Source: Pseudomonas sp.
Lineage (GTDB): Bacteria; Pseudomonadota; Gammaproteobacteria; Pseudomonadales; Pseudomonadaceae
Assembly (NCBI GenBank): GCA_026398835.1
Contig: JAPLSD010000799.1
Span: forward strand, 1-12,449
Reading direction: 5' to 3'
Length of the DNA stretch: 12,449 nucleotides
Shown: piece after piece, positions 6,417 to 12,449 of the stretch
How positions within the stretch are numbered: position 1 is the first letter of the stretch
Layout of the letters: each line of letters begins with the position of its first letter
Translations under genes and position numbers: made by a program
Notes under the pieces: model-generated
Told to the model about the DNA's origin: nothing
The model's input: only the letters and a program-made list of their open reading frames with translations
Databases searched by the model: none

Positions 6417-7412
6417 TTAAGCCGCCTGCTGAAACTGCTGCCGATACTGATTCGGCGACAGCTCAGTGTGCTGGCGGAACAACCTGGCAAAGAAGCTCGC
6501 ATCGTCATAACCGACTTCATAGCTGATGGTCTTGATGCTTTTGCGACTGGCGGAGAGCAGACCCTTGGCGGTTTCGATGCGCAGGCGTTGCAGGTAGTGC
6601 AGCGGCTTGTCGCCGGTGGCGGTCTGGAAGCGACGCATGAAGTTGCGGATGCTCATGCCGTGTTCGCGAGCGACGTCCTCGAAGCGGAACTTGTCGGCGA
6701 AGTGCTCTTCGAGCCAGTGCTGAATCTGCAGGATGATCACGTCCTGGTGCAGTTTCTGTCCGCCGAAACCGATTCGGCCGGGGGCGTAGCTGCGTTGCAC
6801 TTCATAGAGAATGTCGCGGGCCACGGCTTGGGCAATGTTGCTGCCGCAGAAGCGTTCGATCAAGTAGATATAGAGGTCGCAGGCCGAGGTGGTGCCGCCG
6901 GCGCAGTAGAGGTTGTCGGCGTCGGTCAGGTGCTTGTCCTGATTGAGATGGACCTTGGGGAAGCGTTCGCTGAAGGCATTGAAGAAGCGCCAGTAGGTGG
7001 TCGCCTCCTTGCCGTCGAGCAGGCCGGCTTCGGCGAGCCAGAAGACTCCAGTGGCTTCGCCGCAGAGCACGGCGCCGCGGGCGTGTTGTTCGCGCAGCCA
7101 TGGCATCACTTGTGGATAACGCTGGCAGAGTGTTTCGAAATCGTCCCAGAAGGCCGGCAGGATGATGACGTCGGTATTTTCCAGGCCGCCGTCCACTGGC
7201 AGGATCACATCGCTGAAGCTGCACACCGACTGTCCATCGGGGCTGACCAGACGGGTTTCGAATGCCGGGGTCAGGCCGTGGCCGAGTTGTTTGCCATAGC
7301 GCAGGCTGGCCAGATGAAAGAAATCCTTGGCTTGCATAAGGGTTGAGGCGAAAACCCGATCGATAGCCAGGATGCTGACGCGCCGCAGGGGCGTGGAGAG
7401 CTGGATAGACAT
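6417..7412 (-). CDS. GlxA-type transcriptional regulator (DJ-1/PfpI domain plus AraC DNA-binding domain)
   Basis: A 331-residue regulator with an N-terminal class I glutamine amidotransferase-like (DJ-1/PfpI) domain at about 10-200 and a C-terminal AraC-type double helix-turn-helix at about 225-328 (RFEDVAREHGMSIRNFMRRF at 243-262; ISYEVGYDDASFFARLFRQH at 296-315). Such proteins sense a small ligand and bind DNA; relatives control carnitine, choline and arginine catabolism. The usual cysteine of the CTGAF nucleophile elbow appears as Ala120 in GEATGVFWLAEAGLLDG, with a Cys three residues earlier, so the domain is probably only a sensor. Its ATG at 7412 has a weak ribosome site. It is divergent from the acyl-CoA dehydrogenase gene, which may be its target, and it lies upstream of the monooxygenase gene on the same strand. 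A PAO1 counterpart is, from memory, PA4436. Confidence 0.9.
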   Translation of the reverse strand: MSIQLSTPLRRVSILAIDRVFASTLMQAKDFFHLASLRYGKQLGHGLTPAFETRLVSPDGQSVCSFSDVILPVDGGLENTDVIILPAFWDDFETLCQRYPQVMPWLREQHARGAVLCGEATGVFWLAEAGLLDGKEATTYWRFFNAFSERFPKVHLNQDKHLTDADNLYCAGGTTSACDLYIYLIERFCGSNIAQAVARDILYEVQRSYAPGRIGFGGQKLHQDVIILQIQHWLEEHFADKFRFEDVAREHGMSIRNFMRRFQTATGDKPLHYLQRLRIETAKGLLSASRKSIKTISYEVGYDDASFFARLFRQHTELSPNQYRQQFQQAA

Positions 7413-7556
7413 AATTCAATTATTCTTATAGGGGAAAGTGGTCACCAAACGGCTGGATCGTCTTATTTTTTGTCGGATGTGTCCAGTGTCCTGTGAGGGA
7501 TAGGCGGCATAGGCTCTGTGGGTCAATCCCGACTAACAATAATTAGAGGTGTCCGC
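7413..7556. promoter_or_regulatory. Divergent promoter region between the GlxA-type regulator and acyl-CoA dehydrogenase
   Basis: This 144-base spacer separates two divergent starts and must carry both promoters and probably the regulator's binding site. A TATAAG box (minus strand, 7430-7425) lies close to the regulator ATG. For the dehydrogenase I see only AT-rich AACAATAATT just before its AGAGGT ribosome site. I cannot place the -35 elements with confidence. Confidence 0.4.
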
Positions 7557-8693
7557 ATGGTCCCCAGAACCTTGTTCAGTTCCGAGCACGAACTCTTTCG
7601 CGACAGTGTGCGTACCTTTCTCGAAAAAGAGGCTGTGCCGTTCCATGGGCAATGGGAAAAACAGGGATACATCGACCGCAAGCTATGGAACAAGGCGGGG
7701 GAAGCGGGGATGCTCTGCTCGCATTTGCCGGAAGAGTACGGTGGGCTGGGGGCGGACTTTCTCTACAGTGCGGTGGTGATTGAAGAGGTCGGCCGTCTCG
7801 GATTGACCGGTATTGGCTTTTCACTGCACTCGGACATCGTTGCGCCCTACATCCTGCATTACGGCAGTGAAGCCCTGAAGCACAAATACCTGCCGAAACT
7901 GGTCTCTGGCGAAATGGTCACGGCCATTGCCATGACGGAGCCGGGCGCCGGTTCCGACCTGCAAGGGGTGAAGACCACTGCGGTGCTGGACGGTGACGAG
8001 TACGTGATCAATGGCTCGAAAACCTTCATCACCAACGGCTTTCTTGCCGACCTGGTGATCGTCGTGGCCAAGACCGATCCGAAGGCGGGCGCGAAGGGCA
8101 CCAGCCTGTTCCTGGTGGAAGCGGACACGCCGGGCTTTGCCAAGGGCAAACGTCTGGAAAAGGTCGGCATGAAGGCCCAGGACACTTCGGAGCTGTTCTT
8201 TCAAGACGTCAGTGTGCCCAAGGAGAACCTGCTGGGGCAGGCCGGGATGGGCTTCGCCTATCTGATGCAGGAGTTGCCGCAAGAGCGCCTGACGGTCGCG
8301 ATAGGCGGTCTGGCGTCGGCCGAAGCGGCTTTGCAGTGGACGCTGGAATACACCCGCGAGCGCAAGGCGTTTGGCAAGGCCATCGCCGATTTTCAGAACA
8401 CCCGTTTCAAATTGGCGGAAATGGCCACTGAAATACAGATCGGCCGGGTCTTCGTCGACCGCTGCCTGGAGCTGCATCTGCAAGGCAAGCTGGACGTGCC
8501 GACGGCGGCGATGGCCAAGTACTGGGGCACTGATCTGCAATGCAAAGTGCTCGACGAATGCGTGCAGTTGCATGGCGGTTACGGCTTCATGTGGGAGTAC
8601 CCGGTGGCCCGCGCCTGGGCGGATGCGCGGGTACAGCGGATCTATGCGGGGACCAACGAGATTATGAAGGAGATTATTGCGCGGTCTTTGTAA
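7557..8693 (+). CDS. Acyl-CoA dehydrogenase, long-chain (LCAD)-like
   Basis: A 378-residue FAD-dependent acyl-CoA dehydrogenase, which introduces a trans-2 double bond into an acyl-CoA thioester and passes electrons to ETF. The signature AMTEPGAGSDLQG is at 125-137, KTFITNGFLADLVIVVAKTD at 155-174, RKAFGKAIADFQ at 269-280, and QLHGGYGFMWEYPVARAW at 337-354. The MCAD-type catalytic Glu position is Ala364 here (IYAGTNEIMKE), while Glu243 in LPQERL matches the alternative catalytic Glu of LCAD and isovaleryl-CoA dehydrogenases. I chose the ATG at 7557 because AGAGGT is 6 bases upstream. A GTG at 7518 would add 13 unsupported residues. It is divergent from the AraC/DJ-1 regulator, which may control it. 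The acyl substrate is not determined. A PAO1 counterpart is, from memory, PA4435. Confidence 0.93.
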   Translation: MVPRTLFSSEHELFRDSVRTFLEKEAVPFHGQWEKQGYIDRKLWNKAGEAGMLCSHLPEEYGGLGADFLYSAVVIEEVGRLGLTGIGFSLHSDIVAPYILHYGSEALKHKYLPKLVSGEMVTAIAMTEPGAGSDLQGVKTTAVLDGDEYVINGSKTFITNGFLADLVIVVAKTDPKAGAKGTSLFLVEADTPGFAKGKRLEKVGMKAQDTSELFFQDVSVPKENLLGQAGMGFAYLMQELPQERLTVAIGGLASAEAALQWTLEYTRERKAFGKAIADFQNTRFKLAEMATEIQIGRVFVDRCLELHLQGKLDVPTAAMAKYWGTDLQCKVLDECVQLHGGYGFMWEYPVARAWADARVQRIYAGTNEIMKEIIARSL

Positions 8694-8806
8694 TGATCGT
8701 TCCCACGCGCAGCAAAGGAATGCATCCCGTGACGCTCTGCGTCACATTCAGAAGCAGACGCGGAGCGTCCATGGCGGCATTCCCACGCAGAGCGAGGGAA
8801 CGATCA
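8694..8806. repeat. Pseudomonas REP-type palindromic element
   Basis: A nested palindrome fills the gap between two converging genes. The outer arms TGATCGTTCCCACGC (8694-8708) and GCGAGGGAACGATCA (8792-8806) match at 14 of 15 positions. A second pair is GGAATGC/GCATTCC (8717-8723, 8777-8783). Inside are two short hairpins, GTGACGC-TCT-GCGTCAC (8729-8745) and GACGC-GGA-GCGTC (8757-8769). This is the familiar GATCGTTCCCACGC / GTGACGCTCTGCGTCAC intergenic repeat of fluorescent pseudomonads. It begins directly after the dehydrogenase stop and may also serve as a transcript end. Confidence 0.9.
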
Positions 8807-8816
8807 GCGCTGGAAA

Positions 8817-9857
8817 TTACGGTGCTGGATTCGGGTGATCCTTGTGAATCGCCTCGATTCCGGTCAGCACTTCATCAGTCAGCTTCAAATCGAAGCTGGC
8901 AAGGTTGCTCTCAAGCTGCTCGAGGGTTGTGGCGCCAATGATGTTGCTGGTCACGAACGGCTGCTGGGTCACATAGGCCAGGGCCATTTGTGCCGGGTCC
9001 AGACCGTGTTCGCGGGCCAGGGCAACATAACGGCTGCAGGCAGCCTCTGACTGCGGGTTGAAATAGCGGCTGAAGCGGCTGTAAAGGCTCAGGCGGCCTT
9101 TGGCCGGGCGTGCCCCACCTTCGTATTTGCCCGACAGAAAACCGAACGCCAGCGGCGAATAAGCCAGCAGGCCGCACTGTTCGCGGATGGCGATTTCCGC
9201 CAGGCCGACTTCGAAACTGCGGTTGAGCAGGTTGTACGGGTTCTGGATCGACACCGCCCGCGGCCAGCCACGGCTTTCGGCCAGCGCCAGAAACTTCATG
9301 GTGCCCCATGGCGTCTCGTTGGACAGGCCGATATGGCGGATCTTGCCAGCCTTGACCTGTTCGTCCAGCGCTTCGAGGGTTTCTTCCAGTGGCGTGAAGT
9401 CTTCATCAGCCTTGTGCTTGTAGCCGAGTTGCCCGAAGAAATTGGTGCTGCGCTCAGGCCAGTGCAGCTGGTAGAGGTCGATCCAGTCGGTCTGCAGGCG
9501 CTTGAGGCTGGCGTCCACAGCTTCGACGATATGCTTGCGGTTGTGTTTGAGCTGACCGTCACGCACGTAGTCGATGCCGTTGCCGGGGCCGGCGATCTTG
9601 CTGGCGAGTACCCAATCGGCGCGATCGCCGCGAGTCTTGAACCAATTGCCGATGTAGCGCTCGGTGCTGGCATAGGTTTCGGCTTTTGGCGGCACCGGGT
9701 ACATTTCGGCAGTGTCGATAAAATTGACCCCGGCACTTTTGGCCAGTTCGATCTGGGCAAAGGCCTCAGCCTCGCTGTTCTGCTCGCCCCAGGTCATGGT
9801 TCCGAGGCAGATAGCACTCACGTTCAGATCGGTTCGGCCTAGCTGGCGATAGTCCAT
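8817..9857 (-). CDS. tas: NADP(H)-dependent aldo/keto reductase, Tas type
   Basis: A 346-residue aldo/keto reductase, the same length as E. coli Tas and strongly similar to it from memory (GLSNETPWGTMKFL, NPYNLLNRSFEVGLAEIAIR). The catalytic tetrad is in place: Asp48 and Tyr53 (FIDTAEMYPVPP), Lys87 (ASK) and His132 (LYQLHW). It should reduce carbonyl compounds with NADPH in the cytoplasm; the natural substrate is not known. I chose the ATG at 9857 because GGAG lies about 7 bases upstream and the residues MDYRQLGRTDLNVSAICLGT match the family N-terminus. A longer open frame back to 10028 overlaps the rplM promoter and is not needed. It converges on the dehydrogenase across the REP element and is divergent from rplM. 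Confidence 0.93.
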   Translation of the reverse strand: MDYRQLGRTDLNVSAICLGTMTWGEQNSEAEAFAQIELAKSAGVNFIDTAEMYPVPPKAETYASTERYIGNWFKTRGDRADWVLASKIAGPGNGIDYVRDGQLKHNRKHIVEAVDASLKRLQTDWIDLYQLHWPERSTNFFGQLGYKHKADEDFTPLEETLEALDEQVKAGKIRHIGLSNETPWGTMKFLALAESRGWPRAVSIQNPYNLLNRSFEVGLAEIAIREQCGLLAYSPLAFGFLSGKYEGGARPAKGRLSLYSRFSRYFNPQSEAACSRYVALAREHGLDPAQMALAYVTQQPFVTSNIIGATTLEQLESNLASFDLKLTDEVLTGIEAIHKDHPNPAP

Positions 9858-9893
9858 CGGGTGCTCCTTCGGCAAAACAATCATAAAAGCAGG

Positions 9894-9921
9894 TTGAAAA
9901 TTTTTTCGCAATCTGCATAAT
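9894..9921 (+). promoter_or_regulatory. Sigma-70 promoter of the rplM-rpsI operon
   Basis: TTGAAA (9894-9899), a 16-base spacer and CATAAT (9916-9921) make a good sigma-70 promoter, as expected before a ribosomal operon. Transcription would start near 9928, giving a leader of about 85 bases before the point where rplM sequence appears (10012). It lies in the 154-base spacer shared with the divergent tas gene, whose own promoter is probably around the TATGAT on the other strand (9885-9880). Confidence 0.75.
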
Positions 9922-10011
9922 TGCGCACCTCTTTCTGCAGTGGAAGTGATGCGCCGCCTGCCGAAGAATCTTGCCGTTGAACGGACGCGCTGACCCGAGC
10001 CCCCGATAGCG

Positions 10012-10407
10012 AAGCGCGACTGGTTCATCGTCGACGCTGCTGGTCAGACCCTGGGTCGTCTGGCCACCGAAATCGCGAGCCGCCTGCGTGGCAAGCACAA
10101 GCCTGAGTACACTCCGCACGTTGACACCGGTGACTACATCGTCGTGATCAACGCTGAGCAAGTACGTGTCACTGGCGCCAAGTTCACTGACAAAATGTAC
10201 TACTCTCACTCCGGTTTCCCGGGCGGGATTAAGTCGATCAACTTCGAAAAGTTGATCGCCAAAGCTCCTGAACGCGTGATCGAGACCGCGGTAAAAGGCA
10301 TGCTGCCTAAGAACCCGCTGGGTCGCGACATGTACCGTAAGCTGAAAGTCTATGCGGGCGCTGTACACCCTCATACTGCTCAGCAGCCCCAAGAACTGAA
10401 GTTTTAA
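10012..10407 (+). CDS. rplM: 50S ribosomal protein L13, 5' end missing (no start codon)
   Basis: The frame from 10012 encodes [20 protein letters not shown] and continues to the normal L13 C-terminus ...AAQQPQ-type (here [10 protein letters not shown]), 131 residues. E. coli L13 is 142 residues and reads MKTFTAKPETVKRDW at its start, so exactly the first 11 codons are absent. Upstream, in frame, are AAG, GCG, ATA, CCG, CCC, GAG, CCC and then a stop (TGA, 9991-9993), with no ATG, GTG or TTG and no ribosome site. The first in-frame alternative start is GTG at 10144, which would discard about a third of the protein. The promoter and leader look normal and rpsI follows by 14 bases. L13 is an early 50S assembly protein and, in E. 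coli, a repressor of its own operon. A small deletion joins leader to codon 12; an assembly error is as likely as a real mutation. Confidence 0.9.
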   Translation, partial: KRDWFIVDAAGQTLGRLATEIASRLRGKHKPEYTPHVDTGDYIVVINAEQVRVTGAKFTDKMYYSHSGFPGGIKSINFEKLIAKAPERVIETAVKGMLPKNPLGRDMYRKLKVYAGAVHPHTAQQPQELKF

Positions 10408-10421
10408 CGGAATAGTTCATT

Positions 10422-10814
10422 ATGTCGGCGACTCAAAATTACGGCACTGGCCGTCGCAAGACTGCAACCGCACGCGTTTTCCTGCGTCCGGGCACTGGTA
10501 ACATCTCCATCAACAACCGCTCCCTGGATAATTTCTTCGGTCGCGAAACTGCCCGCATGGTAGTTCGTCAGCCGCTGGAATTGACTGAGACTGTCGAGAA
10601 GTTCGACATCTACGTCACCGTGATCGGTGGTGGTGTAAGTGGTCAAGCTGGCGCAATCCGCCACGGTATCACTCGCGCACTGATGCAGTACGACGAAACT
10701 CTGCGCGGTGCACTGCGCAAAGCTGGCTTCGTTACTCGTGATGCACGTGAAGTTGAACGTAAGAAAGTTGGTCTGCGTAAAGCGCGTAAGCGTCCGCAGT
10801 ACTCGAAGCGTTAA
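10422..10814 (+). CDS. rpsI: 30S ribosomal protein S9
   Basis: A 130-residue protein with the full S9 pattern. It has the N-terminal [20 protein letters not shown] (7-26), the central [20 protein letters not shown] (67-86), and the basic tail ending KRPQYSKR, whose C-terminal SKR reaches the P-site tRNA in the 30S subunit. It starts 14 bases after rplM, with GGA about 8 bases before the ATG, so the two are cotranscribed. An intrinsic terminator follows 20 bases after the stop. Nothing unusual is seen in the gene itself. Confidence 0.98.
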
Positions 10815-10830
10815 TTCGCTTTTACGTTCA

Positions 10831-10867
10831 AAAGCGCCCAGTTTCCTCACGGAGCTGGGCGTTTTTT
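10831..10867 (+). terminator. Intrinsic terminator of rplM-rpsI
   Basis: CGCCCAG (10835-10841) pairs with CTGGGCG (10855-10861), followed directly by TTTTTT (10862-10867). The stem is flanked by AAAA on its 5' side, so it can extend by further A-U pairs across one mismatch. Confidence 0.92.
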
Positions 10868-10895
10868 ATGGGCGATGTTTTTTTGGTGTGACAAC

Positions 10896-10922
10896 TTGCC
10901 ACATCCGCAGAGCCCCTATACT
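10896..10922 (+). promoter_or_regulatory. Probable petABC promoter
   Basis: TTGCCA (10896-10901), a short 15-base spacer and TATACT (10917-10922) lie about 150 bases before the petA ATG, giving a long leader. A second option, TTGTCA-N17-TACCAT (10958-10986), is closer to the gene and has better spacing. The 254-base gap between rpsI and petA holds these, the rpsI terminator and an inverted repeat, with no gene. Confidence 0.5.
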
Positions 10923-10974
10923 ACAAGGCTTGCCGCTGGGGCAGGATGGTAATTACCTTGTCAGAATAGGGGCT
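10911..10974 (+). repeat. Inverted repeat overlapping the petA promoter
   Basis: AGCCCCTAT (10911-10919) and ATAGGGGCT (10966-10974) are perfect 9-base complements 46 bases apart. The right arm is followed by TTT. The left arm overlaps the candidate -10 box, so only transcripts reading through from rpsI would form the complete stem. It may back up the rpsI terminator or act as an operator. Confidence 0.55.
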
Positions 10975-11068
10975 TTTCATTACCATTCGGCAAAATTTTT
11001 ATAAGTTCAGATTTTTACTTAGTAGATGCCTGATTTAACAGGCCACAAAGCTGATGGGAGAGGACTGA

Positions 11069-11662
11069 ATGAGCAATGACGGCGTGAATGCAGGCCGGCG
11101 TCGCTTCTTGGTAGCAGCCACATCCGTGGTGGGTGCTGCAGGAGCGGTTGGGGCTGCGGTCCCGTTCGTGGGGTCATGGTTTCCCAGTGCCAAGGCGAAA
11201 GCCGCAGGTGCACCGGTGAAAGTGAATATCAGCAAGATCGATCCAGGCCAGCAGATGATTGCTGAGTGGCGCGGTCAACCGGTATTCATCGTCCGCCGTA
11301 CAGAGGAAATCCTGGGGAATCTGAAGAAGATCGAGGGCCAGTTGGCTGACCCTACCTCCAAGAACTCGACGCAACCGACCTATGTCGACCCGCAAACGCG
11401 GTCGATCAAGCCAGAAGTTCTGCTGCTGATCGGCATCTGCACGCATTTGGGCTGCTCGCCGACCTTCCGTCCGGAAGTGGCGCCTGCTGATCTGGGTAAG
11501 GATTGGGTGGGTGGCTATTTCTGCCCTTGCCACGGTTCTCACTACGATCTGGCCGGCCGCGTCTACAAGTCGCAACCTGCGCCTCTGAATCTGCCAGTGC
11601 CACCGCATTCCTATGAGTCGGACAGCGTCATTGTCATTGGCGTCGATACGGAGAAAGCGTGA
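11069..11662 (+). CDS. petA: Ubiquinol-cytochrome c reductase, Rieske iron-sulfur subunit
   Basis: A 197-residue Rieske protein of the cytochrome bc1 complex, which takes an electron from ubiquinol at the Qo site and passes it to cytochrome c1. The N-terminus has a twin-arginine motif (RRRFLV, 10-15) and one hydrophobic anchor (about 15-38), as expected for export by Tat with the anchor retained. The [2Fe-2S] site is complete: CTHLGC (124-129) and CPCHGSH (152-158) give ligands Cys124, His126, Cys152 and His155, with Cys129 and Cys154 forming the usual disulfide. The start is supported by GGAGAGGA, 5 bases before the ATG. Its stop overlaps the petB start (TGATG), so the two are translationally coupled. 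Confidence 0.98.
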   Translation: MSNDGVNAGRRRFLVAATSVVGAAGAVGAAVPFVGSWFPSAKAKAAGAPVKVNISKIDPGQQMIAEWRGQPVFIVRRTEEILGNLKKIEGQLADPTSKNSTQPTYVDPQTRSIKPEVLLLIGICTHLGCSPTFRPEVAPADLGKDWVGGYFCPCHGSHYDLAGRVYKSQPAPLNLPVPPHSYESDSVIVIGVDTEKA

Positions 11663-12449
11663 TGAGCAAGTTCATGGATTGGGTTGATGCGCGCTTCCCC
11701 GCCACTAAAATGTGGGAAGACCATCTCAGCAAGTATTACGCCCCGAAGAACTTCAACTTCTTCTATTTCTTTGGCTCCCTGGCACTGCTGGTTCTGGTTA
11801 ACCAGATCGTTACCGGTGTCTGGCTGACCATGAGCTACACCCCGTCGGCAGAAGAGGCATTTGCTTCCGTCGAATACATCATGCGCGACGTCGAGTACGG
11901 CTCGATCCTGCGTCTGCTCCACTCCACTGGCGCCTCGGCGTTTTTCATCGTGGTCTATCTGCACATGTTCCGTGGTTTGCTCTACGGTTCGTATCAGAAG
12001 CCGCGTGAACTGGTGTGGGTGTTCGGCATGCTGATCTACCTGGCACTGATGGCTGAAGCCTTCATGGGCTACCTGCTGCCTTGGGGGCAGATGTCGTACT
12101 GGGGAGCTCAGGTGATCATCTCGCTGTTCGGTGCGATCCCGGTCATCGGCAACGACCTGACCCAGTGGATCCGTGGTGACTACCTGATTTCGGGTATTAC
12201 CCTGAACCGCTTCTTCGCTTTGCACGTCGTAGCGTTGCCGATCGTGATTCTCGGTCTGGTCGTGCTGCACGTTCTGGCGCTACACGAAGTCGGTTCGAAC
12301 AACCCGGACGGCGTGGACATCAAAAAGCACAAAGACGAAAACGGCGTACCGCTGGATGGCATTGCCTTCCACCCGTACTACACCGTGAAAGATATCGTCG
12401 GCGTGGTGGTGTTCCTGTTCATCTTCTGCTCGATCGTGTTCTTCTTCCC
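11662..12449 (+). CDS. petB: Cytochrome b of the bc1 complex, 5' part
   Basis: The first 262 residues of about 400 are present; the frame is open at the right edge. This is the membrane core of the bc1 complex, carrying hemes bL and bH and both quinone sites. Heme ligands are visible as His87 and His101 in helix B (LLHSTGASAFFIVVYLHMFR) and His187 and His202 in helix D (LHVVALPIVILGLVVLH). The Qo-side segment GYLLPWGQMSYWG is at 135-147. Membrane helices lie at about 34-57, 82-107, 117-139, 181-206 and from 243. The ATG overlaps the petA stop. The later part, including the PEWY loop, and petC should follow outside the window. Confidence 0.98.
   Translation, partial: MSKFMDWVDARFPATKMWEDHLSKYYAPKNFNFFYFFGSLALLVLVNQIVTGVWLTMSYTPSAEEAFASVEYIMRDVEYGSILRLLHSTGASAFFIVVYLHMFRGLLYGSYQKPRELVWVFGMLIYLALMAEAFMGYLLPWGQMSYWGAQVIISLFGAIPVIGNDLTQWIRGDYLISGITLNRFFALHVVALPIVILGLVVLHVLALHEVGSNNPDGVDIKKHKDENGVPLDGIAFHPYYTVKDIVGVVVFLFIFCSIVFFF

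Noticed and set aside
6468..7346. Open frame of 292 codons on the plus strand across the regulator gene
   Set aside because: It is antisense to a clear DJ-1/AraC regulator; the Ala/Val/Gly-rich product matches no family and is typical of high-GC antisense frames.
7821..8573. Open frame of 250 codons on the minus strand across the acyl-CoA dehydrogenase gene
   Set aside because: Antisense to a well-supported gene; the His/Gln/Arg-rich product has no recognisable domain.
9858..10028. N-terminal extension of the aldo/keto reductase to 10028
   Set aside because: The added 57 residues match no family member, cover the rplM promoter, and the ATG at 9857 has a good ribosome site.
10144..10407. Short rplM starting at GTG 10144 as the true gene
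   Set aside because: The L13 sequence continues upstream in frame to 10012 and the conserved N-terminal domain would be cut; there is no ribosome site before this GTG.
11611..12270. Open frame of 219 codons on the minus strand across petA/petB
   Set aside because: Antisense to the cytochrome b gene, with a Gln/His/Asp-rich translation typical of antisense to membrane genes.
1..12449. CRISPR array, tRNA, integrase or insertion sequence
   Set aside because: I found no regularly spaced repeats, no tRNA-like fold and no transposase or integrase frame on either strand.

Overview
The window looks like a chromosomal segment of a Pseudomonas of the fluorescens/putida type. The evidence is a high-GC gammaproteobacterial gene style, a Pseudomonas-type REP element, and the order zapE - glxA-type regulator - acyl-CoA dehydrogenase - tas - rplM - rpsI - petA - petB. 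From memory, that order closely follows the PAO1 neighbourhood PA4438 to PA4430.

Layout: (1) 2-664, the 3' end of zapE, closed by a near-perfect bidirectional terminator. (2) 719-6139, an accessory block of four genes, all on the minus strand. In transcription order they are a flavin monooxygenase of the tryptophan/phenylalanine 2-monooxygenase family, a nitrilase-superfamily amidase, an internally duplicated membrane protein that I do not recognise, and an L-asparaginase-family amidohydrolase. (3) 6417-9857, a DJ-1/AraC regulator divergent from an LCAD-type acyl-CoA dehydrogenase, then a REP element and a convergent Tas-type aldo/keto reductase. (4) 9894-12449, the housekeeping rplM-rpsI ribosomal operon followed by petA-petB of the cytochrome bc1 complex, with petB running off the window.

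The accessory block is the best candidate for an undescribed system. Monooxygenases of this family convert an L-amino acid to the one-carbon-shorter amide plus CO2. A nitrilase-family amidase could then release the carboxylic acid and ammonia. The duplicated membrane protein could be a transporter for the substrate or product, and the asparaginase-like enzyme a second amide-cleaving step. Substrate and regulation are inferred only. The block and the spacer upstream of it are visibly poorer in GC than the flanking core genes, which fits an insertion into a conserved neighbourhood.

The most striking defect is in rplM. The sequence from codon 12 onward is intact (131 of the expected 142 residues), but the start codon, the first 11 codons and any ribosome binding site are absent, and there is an in-frame stop just upstream. 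As L13 is normally essential or near-essential, this is either a small deletion in the assembly or a real lesion compensated elsewhere.
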